Program-made: the position numbers and the translations under genes
Part shown: positions 8,971 to 18,591 of the stretch, piece by piece
Layout of the letters: each line of letters opens with the position of its first letter
How positions within the stretch are numbered: position 1 is the stretch's first letter
Notes under the pieces: model-generated
Told to the model about the DNA's origin: nothing
The model's input: the letters and a program-made list of their open reading frames with translations, nothing else
Database searches by the model: none
Assembly (NCBI RefSeq): GCF_014696065.1
Contig: NZ_JACJPL010000031.1
Coordinates: 930,001-994,000, forward strand
DNA: 64,000 bases
DNA from: Leptolyngbya sp. FACHB-261
Lineage (GTDB): Bacteria; Cyanobacteriota; Cyanobacteriia; FACHB-261
Direction: 5' to 3'

Positions 8971-10101
8971 ATGAAACCACTACTCAACAGTCTCCAGTTC
9001 ACTCAAGACCTGCTCAGGTTTAATACGATGAATCCACCTGGGCAGGAAGACGAGTGCGTTCGTTTTATTGGCGGCTTGCTTGAGGATCTGGGGTTCAGCA
9101 CAAATTATTATGCCTATGCTGAAGGGCGCACCTCACTAGTAGCAAAGTTAAGAGGTGACAAAAGCTATTTACCGCTCTGCTTAACAGGCCACATTGACAC
9201 GGTTCCACTTGGCACATCCCAGTGGCAGAAAGAGCCCTTCAATGGCGAAACCGACGGTGATGTACTGTATGGGCGAGGGACATCCGATATGAAGTCAGGT
9301 GTTGCTGCGATGATCTTTGCTGCTAAGGAAATTGCAAGCGCATCTAGAGGTAATGCAAACTTGACGCTTATCTTTACAGCCGGTGAAGAAACTTGCTGTG
9401 CAGGCGCGTATCACCTCGCAGAGCAACCAGGTGCGTTGGGTGAAGCTGGGGCGATCGTGGTCGGTGAGCCAACGGCTAACTATCCGTTAATTGGGCACAA
9501 AGGTGCCGTTCGATTTGCCATTCGCACCTCAGGTGTTACAGCCCATGCTTCAACCCCAGAACTAGGTGACAACGCCATCTACAAGGCTGCGCGCGCTTCA
9601 CTGCAATTGGAGCAGTTCAATTTTGGAATTGCGCCACACTCGTTTCTAGGAGAACCCACCCTCAATGTTGGGACGATTTCAGGCGGGCAAAACATTAATT
9701 CTGTACCCGATCAAGCCATCATTGGTGTCGATATTCGGACGATTCCTGGTCTAGATCATCAAGATATCCGAGAGCAGTTACAGCAACTACTAGGCAGAGA
9801 GGTAGAGGTCAACATTATCAACGAAGCGACCAGCGTTGTATCAGACGTGAAGCACGATTGGATACAGCAAGTCTTTTCAATCACGAGAAGCGTTACAGGC
9901 CAGGAAGCAAGGGCGGCAGGTGCGACTTTTTTCTCTGATGCCTCTGTTTTTACGCCTGCCTATAATTTTTCACCTACTATTATTTTGGGGCCCGGCGAAC
10001 CCTCAATGGCACATAAGACAGATGAGTATTGCCACATTTCGAAATTGGAGCAATCTATCGAAATCTACGCCTTGATTGTAAGGCAGTGGTGTGGTGTGTA
10101 A
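8971..10101 (+). CDS. M20-family peptidase/deacylase (ArgE/DapE type)
   Basis: A 376-residue di-zinc amidohydrolase. It shows GHIDTVP, GRGTSDMKSG and AGEETCCAGA, the metal-ligand and catalytic-glutamate motifs of the ArgE/DapE/ACY1 family, plus HKGAVRF and the dimerisation domain (~residues 175-285). Members remove acyl groups from amino acids or split peptides. The exact substrate cannot be read from sequence, and arginine or lysine genes are not nearby. It sits in a run of same-strand small enzymes. Confidence 0.88.
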   Translation: MKPLLNSLQFTQDLLRFNTMNPPGQEDECVRFIGGLLEDLGFSTNYYAYAEGRTSLVAKLRGDKSYLPLCLTGHIDTVPLGTSQWQKEPFNGETDGDVLYGRGTSDMKSGVAAMIFAAKEIASASRGNANLTLIFTAGEETCCAGAYHLAEQPGALGEAGAIVVGEPTANYPLIGHKGAVRFAIRTSGVTAHASTPELGDNAIYKAARASLQLEQFNFGIAPHSFLGEPTLNVGTISGGQNINSVPDQAIIGVDIRTIPGLDHQDIREQLQQLLGREVEVNIINEATSVVSDVKHDWIQQVFSITRSVTGQEARAAGATFFSDASVFTPAYNFSPTIILGPGEPSMAHKTDEYCHISKLEQSIEIYALIVRQWCGV

Positions 10102-10132
10102 CGAAGCGCAAGATAGCAGCTAATTATTAATT

Positions 10133-10690
10133 ATGGAAATCGTCACCAAGAGATTTCTTCTACGAGACTTTACTCAGGAAGACGCCCCCTCATTTTTCGC
10201 ATACCATGCTGATCCCCGGTATGCCGAGTTCTGTGCGCCAGAAGAAGTAGAACTCAGCCATACCCGTGAGCTCCTTCACCTTTTCAGCGAGTGGGCAATC
10301 GAACGCCCCCGTCGCAATTATCAACTTGCCATTATTGATCGCCGGAACTCGCAGGAGTTAGTTGGCTGTGCTGGCCTACGCTGTGAGGGTTATGGTCCTG
10401 ACCAAGCAGAACTGGGCATCGAGCTAGCACCACAGTTCTGGGGACGTTATGCCTACGCAATTGAGGTTGCCAGCGCTTTAGTCGAGTTCGGGTTTCGCGA
10501 TTTGGGGTTAAATGAAATTCGAGGCATTTCTGTTAGTGCAAATTCGCGTGTAGCGCGTTTAGCACATCGCTATGGGTTTATCGCAATTGGTACCCGTCCT
10601 AGCCCCGACTGGATGTGCGCGCGAGGCTGGAGCCAGATCGAATGGCAGCTTACACGGGAGGCCTGGAAGTTACTGACTCAGACGCCGTAG
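10133..10690 (+). CDS. GNAT-family N-acetyltransferase (RimJ/RimL-like)
   Basis: A 185-residue acetyltransferase beginning with TKRFLLRDFTQEDA and carrying LAPQFWGRYAYAIEVASALV, the acetyl-CoA pyrophosphate-binding region, then SANSRVARLAHRYGF. It is of the ribosomal-protein-acetyltransferase-like type; the substrate is unknown. It follows the M20 gene by 31 bases and may be co-transcribed with it. Confidence 0.88.
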   Translation: MEIVTKRFLLRDFTQEDAPSFFAYHADPRYAEFCAPEEVELSHTRELLHLFSEWAIERPRRNYQLAIIDRRNSQELVGCAGLRCEGYGPDQAELGIELAPQFWGRYAYAIEVASALVEFGFRDLGLNEIRGISVSANSRVARLAHRYGFIAIGTRPSPDWMCARGWSQIEWQLTREAWKLLTQTP

Positions 10691-10872
10691 AGAAGATGCT
10701 GGCCACCGCCTACTCCAGATATCCTAAAGCCGAGTCCCGCAACGAGAGCAACAGCATAATAGAGAGCGCACTAATTAAAATTACAACGAAGTACAAAATT
10801 TTACTTGACTGTGGACTATACCCCACAGTTTAAGCTGCCTAAAGGCGAGATGAAATTGTCTAGAAGGCAACA

Positions 10873-11682
10873 ATGAGTAGAACGGTTCTAATTACAGGCG
10901 CTTCGAGTGGGATTGGCGAAGCAACAGCCCGGTATTTCCTTCAAAGAGGCTGGAACGTTGCCGCAACTATGCGATCACCGAAGAAAATAGTTGATTGGGC
11001 AGAAGGTCAACGAGTTATCTACCCATACCTTCATGTCACTAAGCCCGAGACGATTGAATCTGCGATCCATCAGACTTTGGAGCAGTTTGGCAAGATTGAT
11101 GTGCTAGTAAACAATGCTGGCTATGCATTAATGGGTCCAATCGAAGGTGTAACCCCTGAGCAATTCGAGCAGCAGTTTCAAACTAATGTCTTCGGGCTAG
11201 TTTCTACCATCCAGCAGATCCTTCCAGTTCTACGTCGTCAGGGCGAAGGTACGATTATTAATGTCGCCTCCATTGGAGGCCGCCTTGCCTTCCCACTTAT
11301 TTCTTCTTATCACGCAACAAAATGGGCAGTGGAAGGTTTATCTGAGGCTTTGCGCTATGAGCTACGCCGCTTCAATATTCGAATAAAGATTATTGAGCCT
11401 GGTGGTATCAGGACAAATTTCATCAATCGTGGAACAGTCTGGGCTCACCATCCTATTTATACAGATATGATTAATCAAGTAAAGCAATTCAGTGAAGGAG
11501 TCAATGATAGGCTACCAGGTCCTGAAGGGGTCGCCAAGGCAATTTACAAGGCTGCTAATGATCGTTCAGACAGGCTCCGTTATTCGCCTTATGGTGAAGC
11601 TTTTCTGCTCATGCATGCCATTCTTCCTGATGCACTCTGGCGGTTCTTAATCACGGCTGTGATGCTTGGGCAGAAGAAATAA
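10873..11682 (+). CDS. SDR-family NAD(P)-dependent oxidoreductase
   Basis: A 269-residue classical short-chain dehydrogenase. The cofactor motif is TGASSGIG, the NNAG motif is present (VNNAGYALMGP), and the catalytic Ser...YxxxK appears as IGGRL...YHATK. It is cytoplasmic, as there is no signal. The substrate is unknown; close relatives act on retinol- or steroid-like carbonyls. It is followed immediately by an AraC regulator whose frame overlaps it, suggesting a regulator-enzyme pair. Confidence 0.9.
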   Translation: MSRTVLITGASSGIGEATARYFLQRGWNVAATMRSPKKIVDWAEGQRVIYPYLHVTKPETIESAIHQTLEQFGKIDVLVNNAGYALMGPIEGVTPEQFEQQFQTNVFGLVSTIQQILPVLRRQGEGTIINVASIGGRLAFPLISSYHATKWAVEGLSEALRYELRRFNIRIKIIEPGGIRTNFINRGTVWAHHPIYTDMINQVKQFSEGVNDRLPGPEGVAKAIYKAANDRSDRLRYSPYGEAFLLMHAILPDALWRFLITAVMLGQKK

Positions 11683-11722
11683 ACCCCCTCTAAATTGCGT
11701 ACACAGTTATCGCCCTCAGCTT

Positions 11723-12586
11723 ATGACATCAAACCCAGCACAACACATCATTAAGGGCTGGCTGTTCGAAGATATCTTGCTAGAGTTTTACCGCTATGCA
11801 CCCTGCCCTGCCGAATGGTTACCGGAACACTGCCATGATGAATACCAGTTTTGCTTGAGCCTTGATTGTCCTGGCGAGTATTATTATCGAGGCACTCACT
11901 ACTGGGTGCCCACTGGAAGTCTGAGTGTGATATATCCTGGCGAGATGCACACAGGGCGCGATATAGAAGACCGTCAGACTCCTGCTACGTTTCGCATGTT
12001 GTATATCAATCCTGATACGGTCAGAGCAGCAGCTTTAGAGATTGCCGGTAATGGAACCAATTTACCTTTTTTCTCTGATCCCATTATTCTAAATGCCGAT
12101 CTCGCCCAGCATTTTTTAGATTTTCACAAAGCTTCACAAGGAGTTGCTTCGAGGCTTGAGCAGGATTCTCTGTTGTTAGCTCTGCTGGCACAACTCCTTA
12201 TAAATCATACGGACATCTCACTTAAGCAAAGACTTGCCGGAAGAGAGCGTCAAGCAATCCGGCGAGTTCGTGAGTATTTGCAAGAACACTATGGAGAAGA
12301 TGTCACTCTCAATCATCTAGCTCAAATTGCAGGCTTAAGCTCGTACTACCTGAGCCGAGTTTTCAAAGCGGAAGTTGGTATCTCGCTGAAACAGTATCAG
12401 ACTCAAGTGCGGATTAACCACGCTAAAACTCTGCTTTCTCAAGGGATTGCAATCCAGCAAGTTGCTATAGACACAGGTTTTGTTGATCAGAGTCATTTTA
12501 CCCATCAGTTCAAGCGTTTAGTTCAGACCACCCCAGGACAATATCGTCTACAAGATCGCAAAAATCTACAAGACAATCTAGATTGA
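11723..12586 (+). CDS. AraC-family transcriptional regulator
   Basis: About 287 residues. The N-terminal part is a cupin domain (PEHCHDEYQFCLSL and YPGEMHTG give the fold), and the C-terminus has two HTH units (LNHLAQIAGLSSYYLSRVFK and VAIDTGFVDQSHFTHQFKR) with TTPGQYR. The frame is open to 11666, overlapping the upstream SDR by 17 bases. I prefer ATG 11723, which removes the overlap. Of the AraC-HTH/cupin type, it is more distant from the other two AraC proteins here. It lies between two SDR genes it may control. Confidence 0.88.
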   Translation: MTSNPAQHIIKGWLFEDILLEFYRYAPCPAEWLPEHCHDEYQFCLSLDCPGEYYYRGTHYWVPTGSLSVIYPGEMHTGRDIEDRQTPATFRMLYINPDTVRAAALEIAGNGTNLPFFSDPIILNADLAQHFLDFHKASQGVASRLEQDSLLLALLAQLLINHTDISLKQRLAGRERQAIRRVREYLQEHYGEDVTLNHLAQIAGLSSYYLSRVFKAEVGISLKQYQTQVRINHAKTLLSQGIAIQQVAIDTGFVDQSHFTHQFKRLVQTTPGQYRLQDRKNLQDNLD

Positions 12587-12639
12587 GTCGGCTAGTCTTC
12601 TAAAGGGAAAGTCTGACGAAGCTCGGAACCCTTGAAAAG

Positions 12640-13587
12640 ATGCCAAAACAGTTTGAAAATTCAGATGTCAATGCAGCTAATGGCGAGCGAAAATCTGCGG
12701 AGGGGCTGACTCGGAGGCAACTAGTGGTCGGTGGAGCCGCTGTTGCTGGGCTGACAACAGCAATAGCATCTGGAACAGCTCAGGCAAATACACAGAAACC
12801 ACCTGGGCCTGCATCTACTATCAACCCGAATGGCAGATTTGCAGGCAAGGTTGTGCTGATTACAGGAGCCACATCAGGAATTGGTGAAGGAACTGCCTAC
12901 GCATTTGCTAGAGAAGGTGCAAAGGTCTTCTTTTGCGGTCGGCGTGAGAATTTAGGCCGTCAAGTTGAAGCCCGAATTAAGGGATTTGGGGGCGAGTCAA
13001 CTTACATGCAGGCTGATGTGAGACGCGAAGAAGATGTCAAAGCATTTGTAGATGGCTGTGTTCAGAAATATGGTCGTTTGGATATTGCATTTAATAATGC
13101 AGGTATTGTCAATCCAAACCTGGCCAAATTGCACGAACAATCAGCTGCAGATTTTCTTGATACATTGAACACGAACACAACCGGGGTATTTTACTCACTA
13201 AAACATGAAATCCCCCATATGCTCAGGCAGAGGGGAGGCTGTATTGTCAACACAGCCTCAGTCTCAGGGCACAGGGGTTTTACAGAAATTGGTCCCTATA
13301 GTGTTAGCAAACATGCTCTGCTTGGATTAACCAAAGTAGCATCTTTAGAATACGCCAAAGACAACATTCGGATTACGTCAATTTCACCCGGTGGCGTAGA
13401 TACACCGATGTTGCGCCGGGTACGGGAACAGCGCGGTATGTCTTTTGAAGAAGGATCAAAAGCAATCCCTATTGGACGCACAAACACTGTTGAAGAAATG
13501 GCACGGGCTGTAATGTTTCTGGCGTCCGATGATGCTACTGCATTTCATGGCTCCCTAGTTGATGTCACTAGCGGAATACTGGATTAG
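12640..13587 (+). CDS. Tat-exported SDR oxidoreductase
   Basis: A 315-residue short-chain dehydrogenase with an N-terminal twin-arginine signal: TRRQLVVGG followed by a hydrophobic stretch and SGTAQA, about residues 24-50. The SDR domain follows with TGATSGIGEG, FNNAGIVNP and catalytic YSVSK, ending in the VDVTSGILD tail usual in glucose-dehydrogenase-like SDRs. A Tat signal fits export of a protein folded with NAD(P) already bound. The substrate is unknown. A second, broken Tat-SDR lies at 19867. Confidence 0.9.
   Translation: MPKQFENSDVNAANGERKSAEGLTRRQLVVGGAAVAGLTTAIASGTAQANTQKPPGPASTINPNGRFAGKVVLITGATSGIGEGTAYAFAREGAKVFFCGRRENLGRQVEARIKGFGGESTYMQADVRREEDVKAFVDGCVQKYGRLDIAFNNAGIVNPNLAKLHEQSAADFLDTLNTNTTGVFYSLKHEIPHMLRQRGGCIVNTASVSGHRGFTEIGPYSVSKHALLGLTKVASLEYAKDNIRITSISPGGVDTPMLRRVREQRGMSFEEGSKAIPIGRTNTVEEMARAVMFLASDDATAFHGSLVDVTSGILD
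12739..12761. repeat. Short inverted repeat in Tat-signal coding DNA
   Basis: GCTGTTG (12739-12745) and CAACAGC (12755-12761) form a 7-bp stem with a 9-base loop inside the signal-peptide codons of the Tat-SDR. It is weak alone, but two much longer hairpins occupy the same place in neighbouring exported genes. Confidence 0.35.
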
Positions 13588-13657
13588 TCCCTACAGATGT
13601 AACAGCACAGAACCATCCAAGCTTTTGGAAAACCATTTTTGAAATATTACGGGCAGT

Positions 13658-15136
13658 ATGAAACTACACAGCGCTTTTACACGACGTGGAATTATCCTGT
13701 CTGGGATCTCACTTCTATCGCTCTTGAGTACGGTCTCGATGGGCCGTACTCAAGAGCGCGCAGCTCAACAGCCTGCTTTTGATGCGGATGCTGCGAAACA
13801 AGTTGTCAACAACGTGGCTTTACTTGCAGATCAGCGCAAATGGCAAGAACTCTCAAGGCTCTTCTCTACTAAAGTTGTCTTGGATTACGGATATCCTGAG
13901 CTTCTGACTTCCCAAGAGATCATCGGTCGGTGGCAGCCACTGCTCACCGCATTCGATAACACTCGCCATCAGATCTCGCAGACTCAAGTTAGAGAAAAAG
14001 ATGGCCGAATCTTGGCCATCTCACGCTTTTCTGCCACTCACACCTTGAAGGGAGTTTCTGGTGGTGATCAGTGGACATTAGAAGGTCGCTACGAATATGA
14101 GTTTGAAAACCAGAATGGCACTCTCAAGATCATGCGAATGCGTATGATCCCAGGGAGATCTTCTGGCAATATTGAAGTTCTCAACGAAGCGAAAAGACGA
14201 TCGGGCATCGCAGATCCAGTTCGTAACCACACTGTTGAACACGTAACCTTTAAAAGTGGTGGGGACACTCTAAAGGGTTGGCTCTATAAACCCAACAACC
14301 CAAAAACAAATGAAGTCATTATTGCCGCTGGATCTTGGACAACTGTTAAAGAGCAGATGCCAATGCTCTACGCAAGACGATTCGCTGAAGATGGGTTGAC
14401 AACTCTGATCTTTGATTTCCGTGGCTACGGTGAAAGCGAAGGGCAACCTCGTCACTATGAATCGCCCCAACGGAAAACAGATGACTTCAAATCTGCCATC
14501 TCCTACATCTCACAGCGACCTGAACTGAGAAGTGCGAAAATCACGGTGGTAGGCGTTTGCGCCAGTGCGGGCTACGCTGCCAAAGCTGCAGCCGAAGACA
14601 GGAGGGTTCAGAGGCTTGCCTTAGTGGCCCCTTGGTTACACACACCTGAGATCGCTCGAAGCTCCTATGTTGCTCGTCCTGGCATTAGCCCTAATGGCTA
14701 CGATGGACTGCTCAACGAAGGACAAGATGCCCGCAAAACCTATGAGCGCACGGGCGAGGTTAGGTTTATTGCAAGTGCGAGCACTGATGATGCACGTGCT
14801 GCAATGTACGTTCCCTCGCCTGGAATTTATGATTACTACTTCAACACCAGCCGAGGGTTACTTCCACAATGGGGCAATCGATTCGCCGTTCTATCTTGGC
14901 CTGAGTGGCTCACCTACAACTCACACACTTCAGCACCGCTCATTCGCATACCAACGGTCATTGTCCACTCCGAAAATGGCGCGATTCCTCAAGGTGCCAA
15001 GGGATTCATTAGTGCAATGACCAATAAGCCAGAAGTTCACTGGATTAGTGGCTCACAGCTTGATTTCTATGATAGCGAGGCCAAGATCCGCGAAGCGCTC
15101 TCATTAGTCACCGCTTTCATCAACTCCCAGCAGTGA
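13658..15136 (+). CDS. Exported alpha/beta hydrolase with N-terminal SnoaL-like domain
   Basis: A 492-residue protein. Residues 1-31 form a signal with paired arginines (TRRGIILSG), possibly Tat. Residues ~45-165 resemble a SnoaL/NTF2-like fold (LFSTKVVLDYGYP). Residues ~190-490 are an alpha/beta hydrolase with DFRGYGESEG and the nucleophile elbow VGVCASAGY, which implies cysteine rather than serine as nucleophile. At the usual histidine position the C-terminal segment reads SGSQLDFYD, so the triad may be non-canonical. The substrate is unknown. It follows the Tat-SDR by 70 bases on the same strand and is probably co-expressed with it. Confidence 0.8.
   Translation: MKLHSAFTRRGIILSGISLLSLLSTVSMGRTQERAAQQPAFDADAAKQVVNNVALLADQRKWQELSRLFSTKVVLDYGYPELLTSQEIIGRWQPLLTAFDNTRHQISQTQVREKDGRILAISRFSATHTLKGVSGGDQWTLEGRYEYEFENQNGTLKIMRMRMIPGRSSGNIEVLNEAKRRSGIADPVRNHTVEHVTFKSGGDTLKGWLYKPNNPKTNEVIIAAGSWTTVKEQMPMLYARRFAEDGLTTLIFDFRGYGESEGQPRHYESPQRKTDDFKSAISYISQRPELRSAKITVVGVCASAGYAAKAAAEDRRVQRLALVAPWLHTPEIARSSYVARPGISPNGYDGLLNEGQDARKTYERTGEVRFIASASTDDARAAMYVPSPGIYDYYFNTSRGLLPQWGNRFAVLSWPEWLTYNSHTSAPLIRIPTVIVHSENGAIPQGAKGFISAMTNKPEVHWISGSQLDFYDSEAKIREALSLVTAFINSQQ
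13719..13758. repeat. 15-bp perfect hairpin in signal-peptide coding DNA
   Basis: CGCTCTTGAGTACGG at 13719-13733 and its exact reverse complement at 13744-13758 flank a 10-base loop. The element falls in codons ~21-34 of the exported hydrolase, at the end of the signal peptide. It may be an mRNA structure or a quasi-palindrome corrected by template switching. Confidence 0.8.
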
Positions 15137-15703
15137 AAAGGTGGGGAAGCATCAGCCAAAACAATTTGGGTGGATAGACTTGTTTTTGACAGGTCTATCC
15201 AATCAAAAAAGAGTTTCAAAGAAGAACTGGAGCTTAATGATTTAGGCAGTTACAGGCTGAGGATTGTTCTGTTGGTTCTGTTGCAACATCGCAGAGTTGA
15301 TCTCAATGTTTCGGGACTGAGCAACACGCCAACCATAATCCATATCAGCCCGGAAGAAATGGCAGAGTTGCTGCATTTGGATGCTCGGCGGTGCTCCACC
15401 TAGCACCCCTGCAATCGTTTGCCGAAGGTTTGATCAAAGGATATTGCTGAGCTATCCCTGACCTGAGTTGCAAGTAGCACGCTTTTGAAAGCACTGCATA
15501 ACTCAGGCAAGTTCTACCTATTCAATCAATAGGATATGGCGAGTTCCGCTAGACAGTAGCAGTTATGCTATCGGCATTTAGTGTAGGTACGAGTTCGAGT
15601 AACTCGGCATCATTATTCAGGCTAGGGCATCAGCGCCCGTTGTTTAAATTACCCAACTCGCAATCATGCCGTTCGCGCGCAATAATCCACAAGGGGAGAC
15701 AAA
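15137..15703. other. 567-base region without an intact gene
   Basis: It holds the catalase-like tail remnant on the minus strand (15242-15433), and otherwise no frame that I can support. The rest is probably eroded sequence plus the promoter of the downstream homocysteine methyltransferase-like gene. Confidence 0.5.
15242..15433 (-). pseudogene. Catalase-like C-terminal remnant
   Basis: The minus strand encodes 63 residues between two stops, with no start codon. It reads like the catalase-related C-terminal domain: TIAGVLGGAPPSIQMQQL then HFFRADMDYGWRVAQ, matching the family pattern of an (N)I-x-G-x-L stretch, IQxRQL and HFYxADPDYGxRVA. Nothing resembling the catalase heme domain remains upstream, where the frame is closed by TGA at 15434-15436. 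I infer the decayed end of a catalase gene. The assignment is from motif memory and has not been tested by a search. Confidence 0.5.
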
Positions 15704-16693
15704 ATGGCACAATACAGAAACTGTTTACCGCAGCTATCGAGCGATCTGTTCCTCACCGATGGTGGCATTGAAACCACGCTTATTTTTCACGAAGGATTAG
15801 AGTTACCAGACTTCGCTGCTTTCGATTTGTTGAGGCATGAGGCAGGGCAGAAAGCACTTCAGAAGTACTTTCGGACCTACGCCATGCTTGCTAAAGACTA
15901 TCAAATTGGTTTCATTCTTGAAAGTGCAACTTGGCGTGCTAATCCAGATTGGGCTGCCAAACTTGGCTATTCCAGCGAAGCATTAGCTGATATAAATCGC
16001 AAGGCAATCGAATTGCTTCATGCTATCCGAGAGGAATACGAGACTGAAAACACCCGCATGGTGATCAGTGGCTGCATTGGGCCTCGGGGCGATGGCTACG
16101 ATCCTGCTGAGCTGATGATCGAGGCGGAAGCAGAACAGTATCACCTAAACCAGATTGCAACTTTTCGGGATGCCGATGCGGATATGGTGAGTGCGATCAC
16201 CATGACCTATGTTGAGGAAGCGATTGGCATTGCCCGTGCAGCTCAGTCACTTGGCATGCCTGTAGCTATCTCCTTTACGGTTGAAACAGATGGCAAGCTG
16301 CCAACGGGTCAAACATTAAAGGATGCTATCGAACAAACTGACAGAGACACGAATAGTGCGCCCGCTTACTACATGATCAACTGTGCCCATCCAACTCACT
16401 TTTCGAGTGTGTTGGTTGAGGAGGAACCGTGGTTAGAACGAATTCGCGGCATTCGAGCGAATGCATCCACCAAGAGCCATGCTGAGCTGAATGAGGCAGA
16501 GCAATTGGATGACGGCAACCCAGAGGAACTCGGTAACCAGTACCGTGAGCTAAAAAGCAGCTTGAAGAATTTAAACGTGCTTGGGGGTTGTTGCGGCACA
16601 GATCATCGCCATGTCGAAGCGATCTGCAAAGCCTACCTGCCTCTGTTATGGACTCATGTCTCGCGAGGGGGACAACTACAGACTATCTACTAG
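15704..16693 (+). CDS. Homocysteine S-methyltransferase family protein
   Basis: A 329-residue zinc-dependent methyltransferase-type TIM barrel. The N-terminal TDGGIETTL motif and the zinc ligands NCAHP and GGCCGTD are all present. Family members transfer methyl from S-methylmethionine or betaine-type donors to homocysteine; substrate choice cannot be read here. The start is ATG 15704 after a GGGGAG ribosome site. It lies in the accessory island, away from methionine genes. Confidence 0.88.
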   Translation: MAQYRNCLPQLSSDLFLTDGGIETTLIFHEGLELPDFAAFDLLRHEAGQKALQKYFRTYAMLAKDYQIGFILESATWRANPDWAAKLGYSSEALADINRKAIELLHAIREEYETENTRMVISGCIGPRGDGYDPAELMIEAEAEQYHLNQIATFRDADADMVSAITMTYVEEAIGIARAAQSLGMPVAISFTVETDGKLPTGQTLKDAIEQTDRDTNSAPAYYMINCAHPTHFSSVLVEEEPWLERIRGIRANASTKSHAELNEAEQLDDGNPEELGNQYRELKSSLKNLNVLGGCCGTDHRHVEAICKAYLPLLWTHVSRGGQLQTIY

Positions 16694-16940
16694 ACGTTAT
16701 AGAGGTGCCATAGCAGAGCTACACCCGACCGCCGAGTAATCTTTTGAGACTTACTTTTGAGACTTATTAGCCTAAGCCTTGTTAGGTTATCTGCGGCGGG
16801 TGGTGGCATCGAGTGTTTAGAAGCTTTTAGAGCGGCCTCAAAAGGGCAATTCTATCCAATACAGCTCAGCTTGGGTCCGACAACCTTAAGGTGTCTAAAG
16901 CCGATTTCTTCACTCGGTATTCCTAAGCTTCGGCACGCCC

Positions 16941-18119
16941 ATGCGCATAACTTTACTCAAAGACTTCTCAGCCTCTGCGGTTATCGCAGGTTTTGTCACT
17001 GTATTGGTTGGGTTTACCAGCTCAGCCGTCATTGTTTTTCAGGCAGCCCAGGCCCTCCAGGCCTCACCCGCTGAGATTGGCTCCTGGATGTGTGCGCTCG
17101 GCTTAGGCATGGGGCTAACCTCCATCACCTTATCCCTGCGTTACCGAGTTCCAGTTGTAACCGCTTGGTCCACACCAGGGGCAGCGATGCTAATTACCTC
17201 GGCGGCTGGAGTTCCGATGAGGGAAGCGATCGGAGCATTTCTAATCTCAGGAGTATTGATCACGCTTTGCGGTTTTACCGGCTGGTTTGAGCGCATCATT
17301 AACCGCATTCCAATATCTATTGCTTCGGGGATGCTGGCTGGCGTTCTGTTGCGATTCGGGCTGGATGTCTTTGTCGCCATGAAGACGCAGTTTGTGATGA
17401 CGTTCGCTATGTTCTGCGTGTACTTGCTTGCACGCCGCACTGTGCCGCGCTACGCAGTTATTGCCGCGTTGCTAGTGGGTATAGCCATTGCTGGAGGACA
17501 AGGGCTACTGCATGTTGAGGCCGTACGCCTGCAACTGGCAGAGCCGGTTTTGACGCTGCCACAGTTTTCGGTTAGTGCCTTAGTTAGCATGGCCTTACCG
17601 CTGTTTGTGGTCACAATGGCCTCACAGAACGTGCCTGGAGTCGCCGTAATTCGTGCATCCGGCTACTCAGTCCCGATCTCGCCGCTGATCGGCTGGACTG
17701 GGGCTGCAACTCTCGTGTTGGCACCTTTTGGCGCTTTCGCCTTGAATCTTGCAGCGATTACAGCCGCTATTTGCATGGGTCGAGAAGCCCACGAAGATCC
17801 AGCTAAGCGTTATGTGGCAGCAGTTGCCGCTGGCGTCTTCCACATCTTGATTGGGCTATTTGGTGCCACAGTCGGGGCAGTATTCACGGCATTCCCCAAG
17901 GAACTGGTGCTTGCGATCGCCGGGCTGGCACTGTTAGGCACAATCGGCAATGGGCTAGCAGCCGCGTTGGCAAAAGAGGGAGAGCGCGAGCCTGCACTGA
18001 TTACATTCCTGGTAACGGCATCTGGCACTACCTTATTCGGGATCGGCTCAGCGTTTTGGGGGTTGGTGGGTGGTGCGTTATCGCTTGCGGTATTGCAGGC
18101 AAGGCGCCGTTCTGGGTAG
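16941..18119 (+). CDS. benE: BenE-family benzoate/H+ symporter-like transporter
   Basis: A 392-residue membrane protein with about 12 hydrophobic segments. The N-terminal VLVGFTSSAVIVFQAAQA, the TAWSTPGAA loop and the MASQNVPGVAVIRASGY segment are characteristic of BenE transporters. Family members import benzoate-like aromatic acids. No benzoate dioxygenase genes lie in the window, so the substrate is uncertain. The ATG start is 247 bases after the previous gene, implying its own promoter. Confidence 0.85.
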   Translation: MRITLLKDFSASAVIAGFVTVLVGFTSSAVIVFQAAQALQASPAEIGSWMCALGLGMGLTSITLSLRYRVPVVTAWSTPGAAMLITSAAGVPMREAIGAFLISGVLITLCGFTGWFERIINRIPISIASGMLAGVLLRFGLDVFVAMKTQFVMTFAMFCVYLLARRTVPRYAVIAALLVGIAIAGGQGLLHVEAVRLQLAEPVLTLPQFSVSALVSMALPLFVVTMASQNVPGVAVIRASGYSVPISPLIGWTGAATLVLAPFGAFALNLAAITAAICMGREAHEDPAKRYVAAVAAGVFHILIGLFGATVGAVFTAFPKELVLAIAGLALLGTIGNGLAAALAKEGEREPALITFLVTASGTTLFGIGSAFWGLVGGALSLAVLQARRRSG

Positions 18120-18162
18120 TTGCCTTATGCTGCTCTAGAATGAACACCAGAACAGGTTCAAA

Positions 18163-18591
18163 ATGAGATCTTTTTGGCGTTGGTTCAGACTGTATAGCCT
18201 AGGGGCTTACTGGATTGTCCTATTGGGCTCAATGTACTTAAGTATCGTTAGTAACTCGCCTCCGTCACAAGAGATGAACCCACTATCGATCACAAATTTT
18301 GAGGGAGACCTGCACAGAACTATTGTTGCTTCCTTCGTTGAAATTGCTTTACTGCATTTGATCTTGCGCCCCTGGTCATTTGAGCGCCCTACCGGTAGAA
18401 CTGCATTGGCGCTGGTGTTACTGCTCATGTGGACAGGATTACTGCTTTACGCAACTACAAATACAAAACTGGTGAGCCAAGTTTCTCTCATTCACCTGCT
18501 CTGGCTAGTTGTTCTTAATGCCGGTCTATTGAGTGCTGCTGTATGGGGTATTGGACGTTATTTACACCGCTCACGCCAACGTTCACGCTAG
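18163..18591 (+). CDS. Hypothetical four-helix membrane protein
   Basis: A 142-residue protein with four predicted membrane segments (about residues 12-28, 50-67, 77-96 and 108-130) and a basic C-terminus (HRSRQRSR). There are no motifs I recognise. It is 43 bases after benE on the same strand, so possibly co-transcribed. Confidence 0.6.
   Translation: MRSFWRWFRLYSLGAYWIVLLGSMYLSIVSNSPPSQEMNPLSITNFEGDLHRTIVASFVEIALLHLILRPWSFERPTGRTALALVLLLMWTGLLLYATTNTKLVSQVSLIHLLWLVVLNAGLLSAAVWGIGRYLHRSRQRSR

Noticed and set aside
10615-10833. A 72-codon frame overlapping the end of the RimL-like gene
   Set aside because: Out of frame with the GNAT gene over its first 76 bases, with low-complexity sequence afterwards and no ribosome site. 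It is probably a shadow.
15170-15403. A 77-codon + strand frame
   Set aside because: It runs antisense to the catalase-like remnant, which explains the open frame better.
15400-15703. Search for a catalase heme domain on the minus strand upstream of the remnant
   Set aside because: All three frames contain stops and no heme-domain motif is visible.
16757-17074. A 105-codon + strand frame before benE
   Set aside because: It overlaps the start of benE by 134 bases in another frame and has no ribosome site. Its composition is not protein-like.
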